The notes beneath the pieces were generated by a model, which was not told the DNA's origin, did not search any database, and saw only the letters and a program-made list of their open reading frames with translations. A stretch of 64,000 nt of DNA, taken from contig JABYQQ010000002.1 of assembly GCA_022605405.1 (NCBI GenBank), positions 806,001-870,000 on the forward strand. Reading direction: 5' to 3'. The first letter of the stretch is position 1. Every line of letters begins with the position of its first letter. The position numbers and the translations under genes are program-made. Source of the stretch: Earliella scabrosa (taxonomy: Eukaryota; Basidiomycota; Agaricomycetes; Polyporales; Polyporaceae). Of this stretch, positions 32,443-41,892 are shown piece by piece.

Positions 32443-33056
32443 ATGGGCTCCAACGCTGGCGACAGCGTCTTCCCCACTCACAAGCCACCGCAGTCTGGCG
32501 TGAGGACGGTGCCGCAGTATACTGGTATCCCTCCGTCATGGCTTGACAAACGACCTGGTCTCCCCTCCCGCAATTGGCTTATCTTCCTCTCGGTCACCTC
32601 TGCTGTCACGGGATACTACATCTACGACCGCCAGCAGTGCAAGAAGATCCGCCAGGAGTATGTGGACAAGGTCAAGGACGTCGCGACGCAGCCTCTCGGC
32701 AGCGTGGAACTCCCGTGCAAGGTCACAGTGTATGGCGCGAAATGGCTGGGTGACGAGGACTATGACCGAAGCATGCGGTACTTCCGGAAGTACGTCAAGG
32801 CTCGTGCATTCTCTTTTGACCGTTCGCTCTGACGAGCTAATATGTCTGTCAGCCCGTCTTAGTTGCAGCAGCCATTGACTACGACATGATCAAGGGGCGC
32901 AAGCTGGGAGACATCGCGCGTCGAGTAGCAGATGACATCCGCGCTCAGCGCAGGTTGATATGTTGGGACTTGACCAGCCAATATCGGGGCCAATGAAATT
33001 ACCGGGCAGCTCTCCGGAAGGGAAGCGTCAACGATGGTCGGACGGAGGGCTCGTCA
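32443..33056 (+). pseudogene. TIM54-like import subunit, 5' part
   Basis: Starting at the ATG at 32443, the frame encodes GVRTVPQYTGIPPSWLDKRP, a single transmembrane segment NWLIFLSVTSAVTGYYIYD, and KVTVYGAKWLGDEDYDRSMR, which I recognise as Tim54, a TIM22 translocase subunit in the mitochondrial inner membrane. After YFRKYVK the intron (about 32811-32864) begins GC rather than GT, then PVLVAAAIDYDMIKGRKLGD and IARRVADDIRAQRRL follow. A frameshift next moves the protein into the frame LGLDQPISGPMKLPGSSPEG. At GGLVIAG (33047-33060) the Tim54 sequence stops and an ERG26-like sequence begins. The rest of Tim54 resumes at 33972. Confidence 0.78.
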
Positions 33057-33965
33057 TAGCGGGCCCTTCGGATCCGTGCTGCTTCGTCGGCCGCAATCTC
33101 GTAAAGGCATTGAAGCAGGTGCAGCCGGACTGCAACTCGACGTGAACACCTCCAGCCACACGATCCCCGGCGTCGAGGACCACACCATCGGCATCTCCGA
33201 CGAGCCCGCTATGCGCGCGCTCCTCAGCAGCCTCGCGCACCCGCCGCGCATCATCTTCCACATCGCGTGGCCGCCGCCGCTCGCGCGCAACCACGACGCG
33301 TTCTACCGCATGAACGTCGACGGCACGCGCCTCCTCCTCTCCCTCGCGCAAGGACTGGGCACCGTCAAGGCCTTCGTCTATTGCTCCAGCTCGTCCGTCA
33401 TCCACGACAACATCAGCGACCTCGTCGACGCGGACGAGACGCTCCCCGTCCTCAAGCCCCCCCGTGCAGAAGCGCGTCTACACACTCACTAAGGCCATCG
33501 CCGAGGAGGAGTGCCTCGCCGCGAACCGTACGCACGGCATGCTCACGCTCGCCATCCGCCCGTGCACCACGTTCGGGCCCGGGGACTTCCTGCTGAGCGC
33601 GCGTGTCGTGAACAATGTCCGCACGGGGCGCGCGAGGGCAAGAACGACTACGACTTCCACGTACATCGAGAACCTCGTCCACGCCTTCCTGCTCGCGGCA
33701 TCGCGCTTGCTCCAGGCGGCGGACGCGCCCGCGTTGCCGCCCGGGGACCCGATGCGAGGGCGAGGCGTTCAACATCTCCAACGACGAGCGTGTCCCGTTC
33801 TGGGGCTTCACGTTCTTGATGGCCGAGGCGTGGGGCACGCCCGTGTCGGAGAAGGAGCTCGTCAAGATCTCGCTCTGGATTGGCTTGATCCTGGGGTTCG
33901 TGACGGAGTGGGCGACATGGATCCTCACCTGGGGGAAGAAGGAGCCGGCGATCGTCATACAGTCA
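33050..33965 (+). pseudogene. ERG26-like 3-beta-HSD fragment inserted in TIM54-like gene
   Basis: The sequence encodes FVGRNLVKAL (end of the Rossmann NAD-binding start), IIFHIAWPPPLARNHDAFYR, MNVDGTRLLLSLAQGLGTVK, FVYCSSSSVIHD, the YxxxK site VYTLTKAIAEEECLAANR, GMLTLAIRPCTTFGPGD, TYIENLVHAFLLAA and AFNISNDERVPFWGFTFLMA. This is the 3-beta-hydroxysteroid dehydrogenase/isomerase family, and the closest I know is Erg26, sterol-4-alpha-carboxylate 3-dehydrogenase of ergosterol synthesis. At least four frame breaks are visible: near 33465 (in a C7 run), around 33630 and 33655 (flanking KNDYDF), and near 33757. The N-terminal nucleotide-binding loop is garbled. No intron is apparent. Non-functional. 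Confidence 0.8.
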
Positions 33966-33971
33966 AGGAGT

Positions 33972-34836
33972 GTATGGCTGGCCTGAAGCGAGGGTGGACA
34001 GACGGTCTGGAGGTCGTGGACAGGGAAGAACAGCTCGCGCGGATGCTGGAGGAGGACGGCAAGTTCGACGAGCCTGAGCCGGACTTTCGCCAGATGTGTC
34101 TGTTGGAGACGATGAACCCCTCCCTACACCTTCTCGTCTTCCTCCTTCAGCACCCTACTCCGTCCTTCCGACTCAGAACCTCCGAGCTCCAACACCACAC
34201 CCCAAATCAGCCGACTCTATCCCTTCTCGGCTGAATGCGCCGCCTGCTGCGATCCCCCCACATCCTCCCATGCTGCTCGTGAGCTTCACGAATCACATCG
34301 GCTTCACCCAGATTCCCATCATGATCTGGGACTTCTTCAACGAACGGGCCAAAGTGCAGAGGCCGCGCTCAAGCTCGTCATTGGCAACACCCGCCCCTTC
34401 TCCGCCCCACCACCCGAAGTTCTCTCCCGTCCAGTCGTCACCGTTGACCCCGCACAGCCGCAGAAGCCTTTCTTGCGGAGCTTCTCCGACAGATCTTGAC
34501 TTCGACCGCGAACCCGAGTCGTATTACAAGAAGTCTCTTGATCGCGACTTCCTGTCGGAGATTGAGTCGGCCCGCAAGAGCTACTACAAGCCCCTAGTTG
34601 AGAACCTCGAGACTGCGCGAGCTTTTGCCCGGGACACCAGGGAACCGACGAAGGAGGAGAGGAATCACCCGCCACCGACAGAGGTCGAGTTGCGCGCGGA
34701 GCGGCTGAAGAAGGAGATGCGGTGGAGGAGCGACGAGGAAGGATTCAACATCATTCGACCCGACAAGGATGTCGAATACACTACTCCTTCTCCGGAGCAG
34801 ATAAAATCGGACGATATCCCCGTGTCTTCATCATGA
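33972..34836 (+). pseudogene. TIM54-like import subunit, 3' part
   Basis: The Tim54 sequence resumes with VKECMAGLKRGWTDGLEVVD and REEQLARMLEEDGKFDEPEP. A frame break near 34095 separates this from the continuation (LPTPSRLPPSAPYSVLPTQN, RLNAPPAAIPPHPPMLLVSF, GFTQIPIMIWDFFNERAKV), another lies around 34360-34500, and the C-terminus is DSYYKK-like ESYYKKSLDRDFLSEIESAR, KSYYKPLVENLETARAFARD, RWRSDEEGFNIIRPDKDVEY. Together with 32443-33056 it would make a near full-length Tim54, so one gene was split by about 900 bp and then decayed. Confidence 0.78.
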
Positions 34837-37478
34837 CCCATTGCTCAAGTTGTCCGCCGCTTTGCATACATGTCCACACCTAGCATACACCCGACATCAC
34901 GTACATCACGTATAGACTCTTACTACACATGCGCATATAATTATCACTCCTCCGCCAGTTCTACTGCTCCGCTTTGTAGCCACGCCTCCAACTCTGCAAG
35001 TGGGTCACCGTGCAAGCGAGGACGTGAAGATGTCGTACCAGATAAGATAGGATAGGCGCCAGAGATCTCGTTGCTGTTCTTGTCCCTTGTCCCCCTGGCA
35101 CGACAATGCTCTTGTGCTCACTTCGTTCCTATCCTCGACCGCGCCAACTAGCACGATGGCGACAAGGGTGGCAACTCGAATACTGCTTGCCGAAACGTAC
35201 GCTGCAACTCCGTAAGCCCTTATAATCAAGATGCGTGGTTAATCCCTGACACTCCAGTCTCCAAGACGTCGCATGTTCGCTCATGCTCCCGGTCTGTACG
35301 ACTCCCATATCGACCTGCCCCATGCCGCTCTTCGGCAACGTCGGCACTGGTACGTAGTAGACTCCACTCCCTCATTCTGCTACATTCTCGAACGCATATC
35401 GCCCAGTTGCGAGCCACTCCGTGGATCTGTCGATTTCTTCGACGCAAGTTCCTCAAGCACATGAGTACGCGCCCATATTGCAGCTCCTCGCTCTCCGTGT
35501 TTATCAAGGCCAAATCCGGGATGATCGCTGACACAGACATCCGAACAGAGCACGCGCCAGACGCCTACCAACAACGCTGGCCGCCGCGACGGCGACTCGC
35601 CTGTTTCAACCACCAGCTTGCGACCTGGAACGCCTCTGACCTCGCCGAGTGCGACAGCACCACCGAGCAAGTCCTGTACGGTCGGAGCCCCTCCCAAGCC
35701 TCCACGGGGCTCTCACCTCCTTCGATGTCCGCGAGCCAGGCTGAGGGTGGGTGCAGTGGAGCATGTAAGAGCAGACGGGTGAGGATCAGAAGAAGGCAGA
35801 GGTGCGTGACATTGCGGAGTCTATGGACATCCTGACGATGCCATGGTGTTGGGAACCAGCCTCGACGATTCATCCACTACCACTATCACCAGTTCAATTG
35901 GGGCAGGACACTCGATGACAACACGAGCGCTGCAACTTGAGAGCAGCTCCCGGGCGCTGGCCCTGGGGCCAAGGCGATCACGACAAACGGCCCCTCGTTG
36001 CGCCACGATTTCCAGGACTAGGCCTCAGGCCGGTACGAACCAGCCAATGGCAGCAGGCGCAGACGGAGTTCAAGCGGTCAAAGATGGACCCTGCGCGCGA
36101 CTCTTACGATCGTCAACGAAGGCAAACACCCTGGCACCCCATCTCGCTGCGCGTGCAGCTATCACATGCGCCGTCTAAGTCTAAGTGGAACTTGGACGGC
36201 GGTGTGATCACGATCCGCGCTGCGGGATCGTATCATCCAGGGATACAGACGGCAAACGCGCCTTCGTCCTCGCCCAGGGTTTCGCACTGCACGTCGCCCA
36301 CGGTGGCGAGGACAGCTAGGCGCGTTCCTGTTTCGTCCCCTCTCCCGTTGTTTTTGCACCGCATTGATTCTCTTCATCTGGACAGACCTCCATTCCGCCC
36401 TCGCCGACGGTCGCGGTCCATCTGCTTCGCCCGTGCAGTTCACCGGCCTCGGTGCGCGTGACCGCCTCTTGCTTGAAGCGAGTATGTGTCTCTACGGCCA
36501 AAAGAGCTCGTGCTCCGACCAATTGAGTTGCGTTTCCAGTGTTCCCTCGACATGCCCGACAACGTCGTCCCAAACATCAGCGGAGGGGAAGAAAGGATTA
36601 AGTAGGAGACGCTCACGACCACGACGGGTTCAAATATACCAACACGCCGCTCCGCATCTGGGCGTTGGAGTCGTCGCTCATGTCGAACCTGAGGGCCAGC
36701 GCAACCCTCGACGCCGCGAATTTTGACGTCAGCGTCGTACGTGTTACATGTCATCACCTGCCACAGCGCGCTCACGGGAGCTTCACACAGTGCACTGCTA
36801 CGCATCACACGGACATCACGCGTTTGCTCGCGTTCTTCCTGAAGTCTGGTGGCTCGCTTGTCATACCCAGGTGAGGACGACGACCACCCGCTAGTTCACG
36901 AGTGGTACTTAGTGGGCGCTGCAGGGGTCCGGTAGCACCTTTAGGAGGGCTTGTCCCGGAGATGCGTCGCACATTGGCCTGATCGTCAGCATGCTGCATC
37001 AATGTTCATTTCCACTTGTCTACAGAGGCGAGCAGACCTCAGTCAGTGGCTGCAGAACTTACGTAGTGTCACCAGCCAAAATAGATCTGCCCTATCAGCA
37101 ACACTAGACCAAGTACAACGTGCAAGTCGAGCACGACTATAACTACGTGTGATCACTTCAGGACGTGGCTACGCAACTAACCGTCGTCCCCAAAGGACGT
37201 ACAGTTCAATCTACATTCACTGTAAGCTGAAAATACGTATGAACACTGGTTCTTAGTTGTATCGAGTCATACATCATCACTGTCGAGCCTAGATCGTTCA
37301 ATGTCCTACTGACGGCCCACAGGTCAGTATGACAGACAAACACATACAAACAAAGCATTCGACTAGACGCCACAGAAGCGCTCACACCTGGTATCTTCAT
37401 TGCTCACCACAACGTTGCAAGAGGTCAGTTTGCTCATGTAAAACTTTTGGAACGACTAATCTTACATATTGCTACTAG
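34837..37478. other. Stretch with weak plus-strand frames
   Basis: Possible exons at 35158-35215 and 35262-35349 (QDVACSLMLPVCTTPISTCP, MPLFGNVGT) and 35403-35520 look spliced (GT-AG introns of 46 and 54 bp) but give no known domain. A frame at 36600-36870 (SLMSNLRASATLDAANFDV, then HTDITRLLAFFLKSGGSLV) may be another exon. I cannot assemble a gene. The last 100 bases before 37479 end in CTACTAG, a possible 3' splice site in the 5' leader of the next gene. Confidence 0.3.
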
Positions 37479-39652
37479 ATGGCACGCACGAAACAGACTG
37501 CTCGACAGTCAACAGGCGGGACACATCCCCGGCACTCACTAGGTAATCTTACTAGTGAAAGTCTGGTAGATAGTGATCTACTGACTCGCGTTCGCTCCAG
37601 GCTTCCCGCAGTGCCCTGACCCCGCCGTCGAGAACAACACCATTGAGCTGTCATCCGATGATGACACGCCCCTCTCAGTGATTGCTACTCGGAAACGTGT
37701 CAAGAGGCCGACCGCCCAAGCAAGCGAGGGTAAGTACTCGTTATGAGAGGCCAAGCAATCAACTCACATAAATCTGACAATCCAATCAACCAGAGACTCA
37801 ACCGCCATCCAAGCGAACCCAGACTTCGGTCTCGCAGTTGCAACATGCAGCAGAGAAACCCGAACCAGCAGCACATAATTCCGCTGTATCGTCGGAGGAT
37901 GTGAGTATGCTTGTACTCGTTTTTCATGTGACCGCTGACTGTTTCTAGTTCTGTTATGTCTGCCAAGATGGTGGAAACACCCTCTTGTGCGACCACTGCC
38001 CTAGAATCATATGCCTCCGTCATGCACCTGCGATACAGGCTGTTCCTGAAGATATCCGCGCGACGCTCGAATTCGTATGCCCTTCGTGTCACAAGAGGCA
38101 TGCAATTGCCCGCAAGGATCCGGGTGCCCCGTACTACGTAAGCCCTGTACTTGTCTGCTGCCACGTCATCAGTCCGACATGCTCATGCCGTTTCTCTTCA
38201 ATACAGGGACTATATCACATCGTCAACGGAAAACGAACGGAGTTTCTTGACAAATGGGTAGAACTAGATCTCATAGGTGCCCGTCCCCAGCACGCTAGAT
38301 GCGACAATCGTCCGGTAATTGTCATCAACCTCCGGCTGGCCAATCTCGTCGAGGAGGGTACTCCAGCCCATCTCATTTACGGTTTATTCACGCCATACTA
38401 CCCTGGCGACCGTCGCTCCAACCTCCGATACGTCGACATCCCCTACTGTATTCATGACCAAAAGGGTATCAAGTCGCACAAGGCCGCACTCGACAAGAGC
38501 CTGAGTGGATTATTCAGGTTAGATCAGTTTCTCTCACCGTTATTACTGCTTATGGTCTTCTCAAGCATTCCATCTGGTCGCCTCCTACTCTTCATCCATT
38601 CTCACACTCATGACGAAACTGGCGACTTGTACTTTGGGAGCGAAATGTCTTCCTCTGATCCGGTGGAGGTAAGCCTATTACTGTTACATGGCCATCTCTT
38701 ACTGACGAAGACCGGGACTAGTGGTGGGAAGTCATGACTACAGACCAGCTTCGTGAACTATGCCAGCGACACGAGACTACGCTCACGATGCTCAGCTGTG
38801 GAGCTCTGATTCGAAACCTCAACACGCGTTTGCAGCTGAAGATCGAGGCAGAGAGGTGGGTGTCATCCCATCAACTCTAGTAGACCTTACTTACCTTCTG
38901 ATTCGTTTAGGATGAACGCCTACCGTGTCTTCGCATTCAGTGCGAAGATAGTCCAGCCTGTCCTAACCGGCCCTTTCTTCGTCGTATTCGCTCACCGGAT
39001 TCTCTTGGAAGGCTCTTCCCTTGACGACACCCGCATATCAGCGCTGCTTGACTACGCTGTCTACCTTGGACGCCACAGCCCCATCGTCATCTTCACCCGC
39101 AAGAACAACAATACCAGCGAACTCGTGGCACACGAGTATAGCTGGACCCATCCTACTATGCGACCTTACGGTGAAGACCCCGGGATCCAGTGCAAGTCAT
39201 GCGGCGCACTAACGTCCCGGCATGGAGTTGTGAAGGAGGAAGGGAAGATTTTCCACACCTGCGCTAGTTGCAATGCTTCGGTGGTGTACGAACGTCCATC
39301 GGATGCTCGACCTCTTAAGCCCGGTGGCGAGGGAGGAAGGTGGTTCGTCAAGTCTCTGCTCTGGACTCAGGAGAAGTCGGATTCGGGCGCGAACGCGAAC
39401 GCGAACGCAAGCTCGAGCGCGAACTTGGGCGCGGACTCGAATCGAACCTCGGGCACAACCTCACACGCGAAATCAAGCGCCGACTCGCATGCAACCTCAA
39501 ACACGGCGAGCACGAACAAGGGAACGAAGATGGATGCCAAGGGACCGTCGAACAGGAAAGCGAAGGGGAACATCACTGACAAGATCAATGTGAACCACAA
39601 TGTCGATACCCACCCAACCGGCAATAGAAACACACAGGCGCGCAAGAACTAA
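37479..39652 (+). CDS. Histone H3-tail mimic fused to PHD-like finger and caspase/CHAT-like domain
   Basis: Eight exons: 37479-37542, 37601-37729, 37794-37900, 37949-38137, 38207-38517, 38566-38668, 38722-38855, 38911-39652; 1779 nt, 592 residues, all phases agree. Residues 2-21 are ARTKQTARQSTGGTHPRHSL, 15 of 20 identical to the H3 N-terminal tail as I know it. A linker follows with an acidic patch and basic TRKRVKRP. Residues 102-147 form a PHD/RING-like finger: C102, C105, C114, C117, C122, H125, C144, C147. Residues 164-430 form an alpha/beta region with GRLLLFIHSHTHDETGDLYF and LTMLSCGAL; His280 and Cys327, conserved in the paralogue, are 47 residues apart as in caspase/CHAT (clan CD) proteases (inference). 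A zinc ribbon (IQCKSCGAL...FHTCASCNA) precedes an Asn/Ser-rich tail. I know related proteins only as uncharacterised Agaricomycete families. Likely nuclear. Confidence 0.82.
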
Positions 39653-39990
39653 GATGCGCGAGAGGTAAGTCGTGTCCCTTCTTCAACGTTGCCAACAATC
39701 CAACTCCTCCAGCATACAGGCACGACATCTATTCCCCGGGAGCTGTGCGACGGAACGATGGGAGTCGCTACGGTCAACAGCCGATGTTTTGCTGTGTTTG
39801 TATTTACTTGCGCAGCGCGCGGTGATTTTGGAATTGGATCATATGACATGGTTGCGCCGCAGTCCGCAGTCAGTCGGAGAAGGCTTCGCTCCTCTCGACA
39901 ACCACCATCCACATCACCTCACTGTCTCTACTACATCTGACGCGCTTTCATCTCGCCTTTCGTTAAACATTCATTCTTCTCATTGCAACG
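39653..39990. other. Spacer
   Basis: 3' flank of the H3-mimic gene and probable promoter of the next reading frame. Nothing else recognised. Confidence 0.5.
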
Positions 39991-41282
39991 ATGCCTTCCT
40001 CGGGAGTTCCCTGCTCGAAGTTCAAGAAGTAGAAGGGCGACAAGAAGAAGAAAGGCTTATGCCGAACATGCGGCCAATCCAAGCACGATCATTCCAAGAA
40101 CAAGGAGACCGTTGATTCCGTCCTGACGAAGTACGGCCTCGACAGCTTGAAGCCGCTAGCCTCCGACGCTGAGGCTCGTCTCGAAATGACTGCTGGATTC
40201 CGTCCCAGTCCCACCGCTCCTCCAGCCACTCAAGGTGCCTCGAAGCCCTCTGTGAGTCGTCTGTATGTCTCTTCTTGAGTATTCTCTGATCGCCAGTGCC
40301 CGCCGCTGCTACAGCGTTCTCAGAACAAGAAGGGCGACCGCAGCAAGCCGAGGAAAGCCAGCAAGTCAACGAAGCAGGTTGTCGGCCCTCCAGCTTCGAA
40401 GATGCAGCAAGTCCGATATATTGTGGTCAATCCGTGTGGCTTATGGTTGCGAACGGTGAGTCTCGGTGAGTGCTCCGCCGTCTCTTCCTATCTTAGAATT
40501 ATAAGCAACTTCGTTCGGTGTGCTGACCAAGCTCTTCTTGCTGACTATCCCCAGCAAGCCCGTGCTGAGATCAGAGACGGTTCCATTCTCGTCGGATGAG
40601 GAGACGTATCGCGATGAGAACGTTGGACTGCTTGTCAACCAGGATGAGAACAGGTGCCCTCTGGCTTTCTCTCTGGATTGGTCCACGGCTGCGATTGATC
40701 GCTATCTTCGTCGGCTCTTTCCCCGCCTCTTTCGAGTTCCTGGATTTGATCTACGGGGTCCGTGATGGGACGGACGACAAGTATCACTGGAGGCTCGTCC
40801 GACGGTCTTACAACAAGGCGATACTGTATGGAAAGTCCCTCGTCGACGGCCACGATCTCCTTTCAGAAGCGAATCCGAGTAGGTACGTCGCATTTGTCTT
40901 GCAAAGTACGATGAGTACCTTGCTGAGCTGATTTGCAGACTCCCCAGATCCAGATTCACTGGACGACGCTACTGGTGCCAAAGAAGGCAACGAGCCCTCT
41001 GATGGCGATGTTACGCTCTCGGACGATGGTCTCTTCCCCACTGGTCATCAGAATGCCTCGTGGGATGTGTCCTTCCTCGACTCTGTGTCCTCGCCATCTG
41101 GCACCCCCGGGCCAGAGGCTGCTGCGAATGCATCAGCACCGTTATCACCCACCGGCACCGCCGCACCAGGGGCAGATGAGTCAGCAGATCCTCCCCCCTC
41201 GACACAGCGCAGGAAGGGCCTGCGGACACCTGGGCCACCGAGATACAAGAATGGAGGCGGAATTTCACTGCTTGATGTGTGA
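39991..41282 (+). pseudogene. Unknown Agaricomycete zinc-knuckle-like protein, disrupted
   Basis: Exons 39991-40251, 40297-40455, about 40555-40883 and about 40940-41282. Start MPSSGVPCSKFKK is followed at once by TAG (40030-40032), after which the frame continues KGDKKKKGLCRTCGQSKHDH, a CxxCxxxxHxH motif. The second exon is Lys-rich and ends VRYIVVNPCGLWLRT. The third should read KPVLRSETVPFSSDEETYRD, LLVNQDENRCPLAFSLDWST, AIDRYLRRLFP, but does not join in phase, and near 40720 the frame shifts again to ASFEFLDLIYGVRDGTDDKY. The last exon is acidic, then Pro/Ala-rich (STQRRKGLRTPGPPRYKNGG). I recognise the pattern W-(S/T)-x-x-x-I-D-x-x-(L)-R-x-L-F-P...FEFLD as common in uncharacterised mushroom proteins. 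Three lesions suggest a pseudogene. It lies between the two H3-mimic genes. Confidence 0.55.
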
Positions 41283-41299
41283 CAACGTGGTCGACGCCA

Positions 41300-41430
41300 C
41301 GTCCTCGTCGTTCTCGCCATCATTATGATTCGGACACCGTCTCGTCGTCCCTCGGACACCATCTCGTCATTCGGACACCATCTGATCTTCATTCAGACAT
41401 CATCTTGTCGTCATTCGGACACCATATATC
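41300..41430. repeat. Short interspersed TCGGACACCATCT repeats
   Basis: Four imperfect copies of TCATTCGGACACCATCT-like words between 41325 and 41430, just 3' of the preceding frame. Confidence 0.7.
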
Positions 41431-41820
41431 CGTGCTCGGTAGGATTCGCTTCTCGTATATCATAGGTTTGGCTTGGCAGAGTTAGTACGCGGTTGAAGTT
41501 ACGCTCTTTGGCATTCTTGAAGTTGTGAAACGGACCTTTCCATTGGGCGTACAGCGTCCTACTAATAGCATACCCGTAGAGTACATCTTGATGTCATATG
41601 ACATACGTCGTACGAGATTCTTGTGGTCCCTACTGTGTCTCTCTCATTTAATACACGCGTCATGATTTAGCCTCGAGTGCGTAAAGGGACCATTAGCCGA
41701 CAGATCACATTCAGAATATGATCAAGGAGTCCACGGTCCATGGCAGGATTGTGCGCTCCCGATCCGAATGTATGTACGACAGGGCATTAATGAAGTTGTT
41801 TCGTCGGCACGACGTGTTTG

Positions 41821-41860
41821 TTAGTCGGCACTAGTCGGCACTAGTCGGCACTAGTCGGCA
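41821..41860. repeat. 10-bp tandem repeat, four units
   Basis: CTAGTCGGCA repeated four times (the first unit TTAGTCGGCA). It lies just beyond the 3' end of the minus-strand H3-mimic gene. Confidence 0.9.
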
Positions 41861-41892
41861 CGATGTTGTTAATCCACACCCAATATGCTTGT

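Noticed and set aside
31040..34836. Helitron-type gene capture as the cause of the gene-fragment cluster
   Set aside because: No helicase, no convincing terminal hairpin or ends seen, and the head-to-head PRP45-TIM54 order with introns fits a segmental duplication better.
37479..37542. Genuine histone H3 gene fragment
   Set aside because: The exon continues in phase into a long non-histone protein and the paralogue has the same build; no histone-fold sequence follows.
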